The notes under the pieces were generated by a model. That model did no database searches. It worked only from the letters and a program-made list of their open reading frames with translations, and had not been told where the DNA came from. Both the position numbers and the translations under genes were made by a program. From assembly GCF_036850765.1 (NCBI RefSeq), contig NC_089495.1, forward strand, positions 21,358,875 through 21,422,874: a DNA stretch of 64,000 bases. The letters run 5' to 3'. This DNA comes from Saccopteryx bilineata (Eukaryota > Chordata > Mammalia > Chiroptera > Emballonuridae). Shown piece by piece: positions 34,705 through 44,636 of this stretch. Every line of letters begins with the position of its first letter. Position 1 is the stretch's first letter.

Positions 34705-34865
34705 CATTTTGGTTCTATGTTATAATTACCTGGGGAGCTTTTAAAAAATGGGTTTCCATGTCACACATCAGTAAAGCTAAATCAGAACCTCTGGGGGTGT
34801 GCCCAGGATGTTTAGAGCTAGCCCGGTGGTTCTAATGCACAGCCCAGGCTGGGGGCCACCACCAG
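34705..34865. mobile_element. MER5-type hAT fragment
   Basis: 'TAATTACCTGGGGAGCTTTT', 'TCAGAACCTCTGGGGGTG' and 'CCCAGGCTGGGGGCCACC' mark a second MER5-type copy, apparently oriented differently from the one 130 bp to the left. Confidence 0.6.
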
Positions 34866-34869
34866 AAGG

Positions 34870-35860
34870 ATGAGGATAGCGAAGAACCGGTCAGTCTGGC
34901 TTCAATCTATGCTGCAGACATGCTTATGTCCAGGCCTTTGACGGTAGCTGGTGGTTGGCTGAAAATAATTTCCTTAGCAAGCTTCTTTGCTTCTAGGAAG
35001 CAGAAAAGGTCATTTCAAGGCGACACCAGCAGGGAAAATTGATACAGGAGCTGGAGGATTAAGTGTTTCCTTGGATCCTCTGAGTTGGAATTCTAGCATA
35101 AATCCATTCATTTTATATCTTTCATTTCTATATCTTACGCACCTGTTCTCTGAATCATTTGGACAAAGTGTGCGATTTCTTTTTCCTTCAAGAAGGTACA
35201 AGCAATTTAAGACAAAAACCTGATTAAATATCCAAGTAATTAAATAATCACAGCCTTTACAGGTACCCAGGGAGCTGAAACTGGGGTTTCAAATAGATGA
35301 AACATGGAGAAGAGAAAAGCTTTTTTCTTTGAAGTGGGCTCATGTGAGCAAACTAAAACAATTGAAACCATGTTGTTTTAAGAACAAAATTGAGATAAAG
35401 AAGAGTTTAAAGAAATAGAAAACATGATAATCATCAGTTTTCTAGTTTTCCATCTATTTTGTAAAATATCTAATGAGTCTCTGGTTACTGTGACTATGAC
35501 TGTTTGCAGAAAAAAATAAACTCAGTTTTTCTACAAGTCAACCCATATGTGATACACATTTTAAATTCCTGTAATTTGTTTCAAACTTTTTATTCTTATG
35601 CTACCTTAGTGTTTTGTTTTGTTTTTCATATCCTCATGATATTGGTAACTGGTACACTTGTTCCCACTCAACAGGAAAAAAAACAAGACATTGGTAGGAA
35701 AACAACCCCACCCAGGCTGAAGAAAAGAGCCTCATCTCAGGAAATTAGAGGAGAGTTCACAGTTGTGAGCCAACATATTGTTCAGCTCAGTGAGCATCTC
35801 CAGCGTTGATATTCACATGATACCTGAAAATTAAGTTTTCAGAAATGCCCCGAGATTGTA
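34870..35860. other. Unassigned unique sequence
   Basis: No recognised gene or repeat. Short frames on both strands have no recognisable domain. Confidence 0.45.
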
Positions 35861-35861
35861 C

Positions 35862-35985
35862 TCATTTATTCAACAAATATTTATTGGAGGCCCAGTATGT
35901 TCCAGACACTATTCTTAGTTGCAAAATATAGAAGTCATGGCCCTGTCCTCAAGAGATTAGAGGCCATTGATAGAAGCCAACGATT
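35862..35985 (-). repeat. LINE-2 3' fragment
   Basis: Antisense LINE-2 terminus: CATTTATTCAACAAATATTT, 'GCCCAGTATGTTCCAGACAC' and 'CCTGTCCTCAAGAGATTAGAG'. Confidence 0.65.
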
Positions 35986-35997
35986 AAACAATGAGGC

Positions 35998-36230
35998 CAT
36001 GTGGTGTAGGGATGAAGAAGGTGGGTGTAGGAGTCAGACAGATGGGTGTTTGAATTCCTGCTCTGCCACTTTCTTAGCATTATGATCTTAAGTTATTTAT
36101 AGCCTCAGTTCCCACATCTGTAAAATCTGGTTGACAGTGGGACCTAGGTCAGTAGGTTGTTATGCAGGTTTAATAAAATCCCTCATTTAAAGTCACTTAG
36201 CCCAGTCCCAGGGACATATACTAAGCAAGC
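35998..36230 (+). repeat. MIR SINE
   Basis: A well-preserved MIR: 'GTGTAGGAGTCAGACAGATG', 'CTGCTCTGCCACTTTCTTAGC', 'CCTCAGTTCCCACATCTG' and CCCAGTCCCAGGGACATA. Confidence 0.75.
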
Positions 36231-37262
36231 CAGGAATGCAAGGTCGTATACAGCTCAGTGGTAGCACACAGAGAGAGAAGAGAGTCATCTAACTGGGCAA
36301 ACAGAGGCCCTTCTGTTTCACGGCTTTATGAGTATATATAATACTGTGTTGAAGCCAGCTAGCTAAGAACAGAGGGGGGAAATGTCTAGAGTTTCTCTGT
36401 AGCCATAGAACATTCAACTTATGAAACACAGAGACACCCAGTTATCTGTAGGGCTGAAATCAGAGCAGATCTTGATTAGCCACAGAGCACGCTATAAGAT
36501 TGGAGTCTTCCAACTTCTCTGCTCTTTAAGTCCTGATGAAGTATATACTTCCTGTATATGCGTATCCTGTTAGAAAATAGATATCATAATTAGGGTGTCA
36601 TCACAGTATTGTTACTGTCAAGTAAGAGAATGTATTTGCAACAGTAAAGCATTGTACAAAATATACAATCACATTAATTATACAAGACGTCTTCTCTCCA
36701 AGAAGCACACCAGGCAAACACGAGAATTTTTCCAAAGCCACCCATCCAGCTGACCTCTACTCTTCCCTGCCCCCAATTCCCCTGCCCACCCAAATCTGAG
36801 TTTAAAAAACCCAGTCTTCTTAACTCAGGAAGGTGGGCACAGCTGATGAAGGAAGGCTCTGAGAAAAATAAGAAAATTTAGTAAGAAAGAAAGAAATTTA
36901 GTAAGTCCAGAAAAATCCATGGACTTCTTAGAAGTTATAAAGGGCTTACGATACAAAGGCTCATCTCCCTGGAGAAAAAGAAAAACCCTGCAAGGAATGG
37001 GTGGCATCTTCATTTGCCTCCGGAAGATAAGTCAAAGATTAGAAGATAAGAAATATACTTGCCTGAAGTGTAAACTTGAGCAAACACACTAGCCAGAGTT
37101 ACAGTGAGCTAGAGTGGATGGGAACCCAGATCAAAGAGCAACATGAAGCAAGTAGCTACAAAAGCTAGTGCTGTCCTGAGGCTCAAACACAGCCTGCCAT
37201 CGCAGGGTGGACAGTGTCCCATATGTGGGCACTGTCATTTTTGCCTGCCCACAATTGAAATA
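36231..37262. other. Unassigned unique sequence
   Basis: No recognised element. A motif GCTATAAGATTGG near 36490 could be part of an old LTR, but no boundaries are visible. Confidence 0.4.
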
Positions 37263-37751
37263 CCATATTTCCCCATGTATAAGATGCACCATTTTCTGAA
37301 GAATTTGGGGTCTAAAAACTGGGTGCGTCTTATACAGTGGTTGTAGGGTTTTTTACTCGCATTTTAGCTTTTTCGCGCTTGTTGTCTTTGCGCTCATTGT
37401 TTTGCACTTGCTACCTGTTGGGCAGATAAAATATATTATGCTTACTTTGTTAAAGATGGCACTGCCCACGTGAAAGCCCATTGCTCAGGTGATGGTATTG
37501 GTTGCCCTTCTTCCTTGAGATGGGCTTGATTATATTAATGTGTGTTGGGAGCGGGCTGTGGGAAGTCAGAATCCTTGTAGCCAGGGGCTTGGTTTTGGAA
37601 CTAAGCCTTTCCCACCCTTTTTGATGTGGGGTGGTGCACTCTCATGAGAAATCCCATTATGCCTCAGATAAGTGACTGTATCAGAGACTTCCTTGTTTGT
37701 ATATTGGATTAAAGGTTTTGGTTTCTACACTATAAAGTGGGGCAGACTGAG

Positions 37752-37804
<53 letters not shown>

Positions 37805-38087
37805 CCTGAGATTATTATTAGAGGAGAGAGCAGAGAAAGGCCACATGGAGGAAAGGAGAGGCAGCCAAGATGGTGGAACCATAAAGGAGAAGCCAGTTTG
37901 TGTAGAGTTTGTGCAAAGAGGAGATGGGAAACAGAGGTGAATAAGGCTGGTGAGCTAGAAACCTTTGATTCTAGGAAACTCGGATAAATCAGTAGCTTTG
38001 TGAGCACTGAATGAGTGGGATTTGGAGCCCAGACTGTGTTTTTACTTGCCCACTGGGTGCAAGCTAGGATTAAAGATGATGGCCCAC

Positions 38088-38793
38088 TGTTGGGCAGATA
38101 AAATGTATTATGCTCACTTTGTTAAAAATAGCGTTGCCCATGTGAGGCCGTTGCCCAGGTGAAATTAATGTGTGTCTCTGTGGGCAGGCAGGATCTTTGT
38201 AGCCTGGGGCTTGGTTTTGGGATTAAGCCTCTCCCACCCCTTTTGATGTGGGGTGGTACAATCCAATCATGCCTCAGAGAAGTGACTTTGTATTAGAGAC
38301 TTCCCTATTTTGTATATTGGATTAAAGGTTGTGAAGCTACACTATAAAATAGGGGCAGAATAGGAGCTTGCTCTCTTGGTTCCTGGGATGATTAGCATGA
38401 GAGAGCAGAGGGAGCAGAGCAGAGAGCAGAAAGAGGCCATGTGGCCAGGAGAAGCAGCCAAGATGGCGGAGTGCTGAGTGAGATGCCAGTTTGTACAGAG
38501 TTTGTATCTGGGATAAGGAAGGAGATGGGGAACTGAGGAGAATAAGGCTGGTGAGCTAGAAACCTTTGATTCTAGGAAACTCGGGTAAGTCAGTAGCTTT
38601 GTGAGCACTGAATGTGAGTGGGTTTTGGAGCCCAGTGTGTATTTTTACTTGCCCGCCGGGTGCAAGCTAGTATTAAAGAAAATGGCTTATCAGATTTTGG
38701 CTCCGCTGTTTCTTTACCGACTGTCCGAATCCAATGCGAACCTGCATGGGCCAGGTGGCTGCTCTGATAGTGGCCCTGGCTTCTGGCTTTACA
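38088..38793 (+). mobile_element. Solo LTR A2 inserted in A1
   Basis: A 706-bp LTR running TGTTGGGCAG...GGCTTTACA. The target-site duplication CCCAC is exact (38083-38087 and 38794-38798) and lies within A1. There is no internal retroviral sequence, so it is a solo LTR left by recombination. A TATA-like CTATAAAAT occurs near 38343. Confidence 0.9.
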
Positions 38794-38858
38794 CCCACCA
38801 CTTCTTGGCTCCGTTGTTTCATTACCATCTGTCCGAATCTAATGCAAACCTGCATGGG

Positions 38859-39564
38859 TGTAAAGCCAGCAGCAAGGGCTACCATCACAGCAGCCCGGCC
38901 CATGCAGGTTCGCATTGGATTCAGACAGTCGGTAAAGAAACAACGGAGCCACAAACTGGTGGGCCACCATCTTTAATTCTAGCTTGCACCCGGCGGGCAA
39001 GTAAAAAACACACACTGGGCTCCAAAACCCACTCACATTCAGTGCTCACAAAGCTACTGACTTATCCAAGTTTTCTAGAATCAAAGGTTTCTAACTCACC
39101 AGACTTATTCACCTCTGTTCCCCATCTCCTTCCTTCTCCCTGCACAAACTCTGCACAAACTGGCTTCTCACTCAACACTCCGCCATCTTGGCTGCTTCTC
39201 CTGGCCTCCTCCACGTGGCCTCTCTCTGCTCTCTGCTCTCTCTCCTCTCGGCTAATCTCAGGAACCGAGAGTGCAAGCTCCTGTTCTGCCCCCATTTTAT
39301 AGTGTAGAAATCAAAACCTTTAATCCAATATACAAAATAGGGAAGTCTCTAATACAAAGTCACTTATCAGGGACATGATGGGATTGTACCACCCCACATC
39401 AAAAAGGGTGGGAAAGGCTTAATCCCAAAACCAAGCCCAGGCTACAAGGATTCTGCCTGCCCACAGCCCACAGAGATACACATTAATATCACCTGGGCAA
39501 CGGCCTCCACATGGGCAGCGCCATCTTTAACAAAGTGAGCATAATATATTTTATCTGCCCAACA
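38859..39564 (-). mobile_element. Solo LTR A3 inserted in A1, inverted
   Basis: The same LTR family on the opposite strand, TGTAAAGCC...CCCAACA as read on plus, 706 bp, the same length as A2. The target-site duplication ATGGG is exact (38854-38858 and 39565-39569). It faces A2 end to end across only 65 bp of A1, so A2 and A3 form a long inverted repeat. Confidence 0.9.
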
Positions 39565-39616
39565 ATGGGCCAGGCGGCTGTGATGGTGGCTGTGGCTACT
39601 GGCTTTACACACTGGT

Positions 39617-40660
39617 TGTAAGGTATTTTTCCCCACCAAGGAAGAAGGAAGGGCGTAGCCATGAAGAGTGGAATAATAAAAGGCTTTATTGCATACAGAG
39701 CGCATCCTGTCTGATGAGGTTCCCTAGCCCCAGGGACAGAGGCTAGGGAAGTCACATAGGGTGACCCGGGTGAGGGATATTTAAAGCGTCTGTAGGGTGG
39801 TCGAGCTAATATGATGTGGTGAAATCTCACTGGCTGGCAGACAGTCGCTTTTTTACAAAGGGCTCCTGGAAAGTTTCTTTTGGTGTGCTTGGTTGTGGGC
39901 AGCTTTAGCCAAAATTCCCGGGTCTGAGTTCCTCATGTGACCATCCGCCATTGCTGACTGTAAAGCCAGTAGCCAGGGCTACCATCACAGCAGCCTGGCC
40001 CATGCAGGTTCGCATTGGATTCGGACAGTCGGTAAAGAAACAACGGAGCCAAAAACTGGTGGGCCATCACCTTTAATCCTAGCTTGCACCTGGCGGGCAA
40101 GTAAAAACACACATAGGGCACCAAAACCCACTCATTCAGTGCTCATAAAGCTACTGACTTATCTGAGTTTCCTAGAATCAAAGGTTTCTAGCTCACCAGC
40201 CTTATTCTCCTCTGTTCCCCATCTCCTTCCTGCTCCCTGCACAAAATCTGCACAAACTGGCTTCTCACTCAACACTCGCCATCTTGGCTGCTTCTCCTGG
40301 CCTCCTCCACGTGGCCTCTCTCTGCTCTGCTCTCTAATGCTAACCTCAGGAACTAAGAGAGCAAACTCCCGTTCTGCCCCCATTTTATAGAGTAGAAATC
40401 AAAACCTTTAATCCAATATACAAAATAGGGAAGTCTCTAATACAAAGTCACTTATCTGGGGCATGATGGGATTGTACCACCCCACATCAAAAAGGGTGGG
40501 AAAGGCTTAGTCCTAGAACCAAGCCCCAGGCTATAAGGATTCTGCCTGCCCACAGCCCACAGAGACATACATTAATATCACCTGGGCAACGGCTTTCACG
40601 TGGGCAGCGCCATCTTTAACAAAGTGAGCATAATATATTTTATCTGCCTGACACTGACCA
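39617..40660 (-). repeat. 3' LTR of the deleted provirus, split by A4
   Basis: The parts 39617-39958 and 40659-40660 together give 344 bp, exactly the length of the 5' LTR. The gap holds LTR A4 with duplicated CTGAC on both sides. The last two bases (CA as read on plus) lie beyond the insertion, next to the polypurine tract. Confidence 0.9.
39959..40653 (-). mobile_element. Solo LTR A4 inserted in the proviral 3' LTR
   Basis: The fourth copy of the LTR A family, TGTAAAGCC...CCTGACA on plus, 695 bp. The target-site duplication CTGAC is exact (39954-39958 and 40654-40658). It is therefore younger than the provirus. Confidence 0.9.
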
Positions 40661-40679
40661 CCCCACATTTTGATCTTTT

Positions 40680-41123
40680 GTGTTAATTAGGGGTGCTGCT
40701 TATTCTTCTGGCTACTTCCTGCTGATTAGGAACGTCGTGGGGAGGGGGAGATCGGAAGGTGGTGGCTTTGAGGGGAGTCGCAAGGAACATCTGTTTGACC
40801 GTGAGTTGAGAAACTTCGTGGATGCAGTCCTGTAAGGATTTAAAAAAAAAAGAGGAGTAATAGGGGGATATGCAGGGTCCAGCATTTTGGTGAGCCAGAG
40901 GTGAGTAGGGGCCAGCAAATTTGAGGCAAAACTGTATGCCACGAGTAGCATAAGAAGGGGAAACACTGCATGTCAGGAGTGGCATAAGAAGGGTAAAGGA
41001 AGGAGTCCCATTCACTCCTATAACTGAGACCTGTGAGGGAACTAGAGTGTGATGGCAAAACAGAGAAGGCAGCTCCCGTGTCCACAAGAAATGAGATGGA
41101 CTTACCAGTTCCTGCAGCATCAC
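40680..41123 (-). pseudogene. pro (protease) start and 3' junk of the provirus
   Basis: At 41088-41071 the minus strand encodes LVDTGA, the catalytic motif of retroviral aspartic proteases, followed by SVLPS. The frame then runs through sequence that I cannot match to the rest of protease. The open stretch 41123-40683 lies in a different frame from the motif. No flap or reverse transcriptase follows; the sequence passes within about 400 bp to the polypurine tract. This marks a large deletion of pol and env. Confidence 0.65.
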
Positions 41124-41168
41124 CCTGGGTTTGGTGAGGATGATGGGGGTCTCCGAGTCCAGGCCGTG

Positions 41169-41528
41169 TCAGTCTTCCATGAGGCCTAGGAGTTCAAGTG
41201 GTGGGCCCGCCTGGCTGGACTGGCCTCCCATCTGGGTGGCCCATCCTCCACGCAGAGACTTTGAGGATAAGCCTGCTGCCCAAAGGGGGCAATCGCTCTG
41301 CCAGTGACCGGGCTGCTTGCAGTCAGGGCAGAGCTCAGTAGGCAGCTGCAGGCAGGAGCCCTGCTGGGACCAGTGACCCTGCTTGCCACATTTAAAGCAA
41401 GCTCCTGCTGGGATTTCTCTCTGCGGCCTGGACTTGGGTTGGGCACTTCTTATGCCTTGTCCCTGTTGCTCTGCTGGCCTCAAGGTTGCCACAAGAGCCT
41501 GGGTTTGGAGCATTACTTTCTGCTGCAT
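41169..41528 (-). pseudogene. gag nucleocapsid remnant with two zinc knuckles
   Basis: An open stretch of 119 codons encodes the RNA-binding nucleocapsid end of Gag. Residues 44-59 are CFKCGKQGH...C, a knuckle with Cys44, Cys47, His52 and Cys59. Its last spacing is six residues instead of the usual four. Residues 67-80, CPDCKQPGHWQSDC, form a canonical Cys-X2-Cys-X4-His-X4-Cys knuckle. Two knuckles fit some class I endogenous retroviruses. The upstream capsid is not intact and the frame does not join the protease, so this is a relic. Confidence 0.8.
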
Positions 41529-42765
41529 GCAGGCCTGGTGAACAGCCTTGGCCTATTTCTACTAGTTGGGACCATTAAAAACTTTACATGCCATGTTACA
41601 GGTCCCAGATAGGGATTTGGGGGTGGAGAATAAGAGGAGGGGGGCTCCTGAGGAACCCAGCACCCAGTTCCAGCCAGAAATGCTGGAGCCAGAGGCAGGA
41701 CAGGGCCAGAATTTCCTGCAAGAAAATTGGGGTTGGGCCTTGGAGTCCTGCAAACCAGTGTAAGAGCCAATGGCAGACTGAGAATGGGCTGACAGAGGAG
41801 GGGCTTAAGAACACAGTGGAGAAGGTAGGGGCCCCTGGCCAGCAGGGGAGGAGAAAGAGAGACTGGTATTTGCAGGTGAATGAGAAACAGGATTCTGTGA
41901 AGGAAGGAGAGGGGGCTCTTGGAGGGAAGAGACCCAAGAGAAAAAGGTCTGCAGAGGGACCAGAGAGGGGTCTCGAGAGAGGGATACCCCTGGGGGTCAG
42001 GCAGGAGGGGGAGAGAGTTGGAGGTTGGGTGAGGAAGGAAAGATTAGGAGCAGAGGTTTTAGGTGAGGTTTCTCTGGACAAAAAAAGGCCTGTGTGGTAA
42101 AACAGGCAACACGGAGATTAAGATGGGAGTGCAAATAACTAGAAGCCCTGAATGTAAGGGATCTCCAATCAGTTCCCAGCTTTTTTGGCAGTAGTTAAAT
42201 TGGTAAGGGTGTTAAAACTGAAAGTCCCTTCAGGAGGCTACCTGGTCTGATTATCCAGTGGGTTCTGTGGCCTGGCCACAGCGGAGAAGAACAGTTTTTT
42301 CTTCTTTAGGGAGGGAGAGATTTCGGATAAGGCAACTCCAGGAGTGTTTTTGGATTAGGTTTAGATTCTCATGCCCCCACGGCCGCCCTCAGTCTTTGGA
42401 GTGGTCAGAGTTGAGCATTGGTGTCCCGCAACTCAAGCTCTGGTCACTGGACGGATAAGTAAAGTGGATGTGCTCAGGACGTATCCACGGGCACACACTC
42501 ACTAAGAACAGAAAGAGGGGAGTCTGTCTGACTGCCTCCCCATTTCCAGCTTCGGAAAAATGAAAAAAAAAAAAGAAAAAAAGAAAGAGGTCCCTGACAC
42601 AGCTGCAGTTTCAGACAGGGAGTCTCGGTGGAAAGAACTGAAGGGAGGTTGGAGGCAGGGGACTTACCACACCATGTGCTGAAGTGGGTGGAAGGTCGGA
42701 GGTCCTGGTTCTTTCTTGGAGGTGGAGGGAAGGGAAAAGAGTGGTCCTTGCAGACTTCTAACTCC
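41529..42765 (-). pseudogene. Proviral leader and 5' gag remnant
   Basis: This region should hold the packaging leader, matrix and capsid. The longest open stretch (42081-41596) is Ser/Pro/Leu-rich and I recognise no capsid motif in it. Its plus-strand counterpart of similar length is a shadow. Capsid appears to be missing or scrambled by frameshifts. A severely truncated SINE tail lies at about 42512-42570. Confidence 0.5.
42496..42590 (+). mobile_element. 5'-truncated SINE tail inside the provirus
   Basis: 'GTCTGTCTGACTGCCTCCCC' plus CATTTCCAGCTTCGG and a poly(A) is the 3' end of the Ves-like SINE seen at 32546-32908. The flanks AGAAAGAGG and AGAAAGAGG are a possible target-site duplication. 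Confidence 0.65.
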
Positions 42766-42784
42766 TCCCAGGTTTCTGGCACCA
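42766..42784 (-). promoter_or_regulatory. Primer-binding site, tRNA-Phe-like
   Basis: Two bases inside the 5' LTR the minus strand reads TGGTGCCAGAAACCTGGGA. The complement of the mammalian tRNA-Phe 3' end is TGGTGCCGAAACCCGGGA, so the site differs by one inserted A and one C-to-T change. It indicates a class I (gammaretrovirus-related) provirus that used tRNA-Phe. Confidence 0.7.
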
Positions 42785-42786
42785 AA

Positions 42787-43130
42787 TGTAAGGTATTTTT
42801 TCCTGCCGAGGAAGAAGGAAGGGCATAGCCACGAAGTGTGGAATAATAAAAGGCTTTATTGAGTACAGAGCGCATCCCATCTGACAAAGTTCCCTAGCCC
42901 CAGGGACAGAGGCTAGGGAAGTCAGATAGGGTGATCCACGTGGGGGATATTTAAAGGGTCTGTAGGGTGGTCGAACTAATATGATGTGGTGAAATCTCAC
43001 TGGCTGGCGGACAGTCGCTTTTTTACAAAGGGCTCCCGGGAAGTTTCCTTTGGTGTGCTTGGTTGTGGGTGGCTTTAGCCAAAATTCCTGGGTCTGAGTT
43101 CCTCACGTGACCATTCCCCATTGCTGACCA
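42787..43130 (-). repeat. 5' LTR of the deleted provirus
   Basis: 344 bp, starting TGGTCAGCAATGG and ending CCTTACA on the minus strand. A TATA-like TTTAAATATCC lies at about 42945-42955 and an AATAAA signal (TTTATT on plus) at 42855-42860. It matches the 3' LTR closely throughout. Confidence 0.9.
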
Positions 43131-43383
43131 CAACGGTATATTACGGTAGATTGTATTTTGCCACATTCTTCCCAGAAATGGCTCTGACAAATTATGAAGA
43201 CAGTGATTTGTCATCAGACACAGGAGAGGGGCAATCTAATGGATGGGAGTTTTGACAGTGATGAGAAATTGTATGAATTTTAAGATGGATAAAATATGAG
43301 TTCAATAACTCTTTGTATTAAATTTTTTTTTCAAATTTCGGGCCCCAAAATTAAGGTGCATCTTATACATGGGGAAATACAGT

Positions 43384-43714
43384 ACCTATGGGAAATTGAC
43401 CACTGAATGAATCCTGGTAGGACCAGAGGTCCTAGCAATAGGAATTTGTTCCCTGTCCCAGTGTTGGGGCATTCAATGACCAGTGGCAATAATGGCACAT
43501 CCTAACCAGCCTATTTCTGTGGTTTGGCTTGTGCTGAGCTTCTGGCTGCCAGTTGTCCTCTCGTATGACTTGGGGACCTGGCCAGCTCAGGATACAGATC
43601 CTAAGGGCTGCCAACTTCCTTCTAGTAAACCAGTGCTGCTCAGCCTCTCACGACTCACCTTGGCCTCTAAAGTGTCTGTAGAGCTTTTATCCTGATCAAC
43701 CCCCGCCCCACCCT
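43384..43714. other. Unassigned unique sequence
   Basis: Lies between the composite transposon and the 163-bp repeat. No motif recognised. A 70-residue frame at 43483-43695 has no domain. Confidence 0.4.
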
Positions 43715-43877
43715 GTCAGGCATACAGACAGCATAGAGTCCAGGCGGTCACCCTTGTTGTGCCAAGTGCTACCCTTCCCTGCTTCTCCTGAGGGAGGGGT
43801 TGGGGTGGTAGGTCATTAAGGGGGCTTAGCACAACAGCTAGTTACCCAGCACTATGGAGGCATCTTAATATTTACTA
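43715..43877 (+). repeat. 163-bp direct repeat, copy 1
   Basis: Identical in length to 44783-44945 with three mismatches by eye (about 98% identity). It starts GTCAGGCATACAGACAGC and ends CTTAATATTTACTA. Flanks differ on both sides. See findings. Confidence 0.9.
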
Positions 43878-44636
43878 CCATGAAATTTTAATACCAGGTA
43901 CTCAGTATCTCAGTCTACACACTATCGTTCTTTGTACAGCTGCACATATCTAAGCTGTTGTTTGTTCCTCCAAAAGCAATGGTCACCTGTTGTCTGGGCA
44001 AGATTGCCCCCATGGAGAAGGCATGTAGTCTATTCCCCTCCTGCTATGTGGACCAGAGTCAGTCTCTCATATTGGCAACCATGAACTTTGATAAACACAC
44101 CCCATCTTTTACTGTTCAACCCCAGTCCATACAGTTGACATTATTCTCATGTACCCTCCACCAGCACTGTATAGGATTCTGTTAAAATTCAAAAATCTGG
44201 AAGAAATTGCTTTTCAAAAGAATGCCACTCCCTGCTACTCTCTCTGTATTGGGCACTGTGATGAGGATGTCACACAGTACCTCACTCAGTCCCCACACCG
44301 CGCTGTGTGTGCCGCGTTAACCCAGGTTCGCAGACCAGCGCAGTGGAGCACCGGCAGGTCATTGGCTGGCCTTGGCAGAGCTCGAAGGTGTCTCAGTGGC
44401 AGTGCTGTGTGCTGGGCAAGAGGGAAGGAAGATGCACACCCTCCTCACCTCACTTCATGGGAAGTCTGCTTAGCAGCTTGAAGGGGAGCTCTGCTTGCAG
44501 AGGGGAGATTCGTTTTCAAAATATTCACGTGCTTTCTCATTTGCATTACTGTATCTCTTACCTTCTCTTTAGGCATCCTGAAGTAGGAAGAAGCAATAGG
44601 AGTAAAAGTCATAGAATTCAACAGCTAATGTAGACC
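43878..44636. other. Unassigned sequence between the direct repeats
   Basis: No recognised repeat or gene. Overlapping short frames at 44149-44633 are shadows of each other. Confidence 0.4.

Larger units (their letters stand above)
37416..39609 (+). mobile_element. LTR A1, split into three parts by A2 and A3
   Basis: The first member of a ~700-bp LTR family that starts TGTTGGGCAGATAAAAT and ends CTGGCTTTACA. Its parts are 37416-38087, 38794-38858 and 39565-39609. The first break contains LTR A2 flanked by CCCAC, and the second contains LTR A3 flanked by ATGGG. Removing both and one copy of each duplication restores a continuous LTR. A (TC)n run of about 50 bp at 37753-37801 makes this copy longer than the others. 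No clear duplication flanks A1 itself. Confidence 0.85.
39617..43130 (-). mobile_element. Internally deleted provirus, 3' LTR hit by LTR A4
   Basis: Two LTRs of another family flank a ~2.1-kb interior on the minus strand. The 5' LTR is 42787-43130. The 3' LTR is 39617-39958 plus 40659-40660. A tRNA-binding site, gag nucleocapsid and the protease start are recognisable. Reverse transcriptase, integrase and envelope are not seen, so the element could not replicate by itself. Purine-rich sequence (read on minus, AAAATGTGGGG) directly precedes the 3' LTR at 40661-40671 and serves as the polypurine tract. No target-site duplication for the provirus is evident. Confidence 0.85.
37263..43383. mobile_element. 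DNA transposon split by nested retroviral insertions
   Basis: The outer ends form a clear inverted pair: left TACCATATTTCCCCATGTAT... and right, reverse-complemented, TACTGTATTTCCCCATGTAT..., each continuing to AAGATGCACC. Original transposon sequence remains at 37263-37415 and 43131-43383, about 410 bp. The interior is filled by LTR elements described separately. The right arm contains a possible short start of a coding region (an ATGGCTCTGACAAATTATG near 43179) soon closed by stops. I cannot see a clean target-site duplication, and the family (hAT-like or other) is not assigned. Confidence 0.75.

Noticed and set aside
38601..39302. 233-codon plus-strand open frame, the longest in the window
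   Set aside because: It runs from LTR A2 through the A1 spacer into inverted LTR A3; its repeated peptide words are LTR sequence read forwards and backwards.
41588..42100. 170-codon plus-strand frame
   Set aside because: It is the antisense shadow of the proviral gag region, which is minus-strand.
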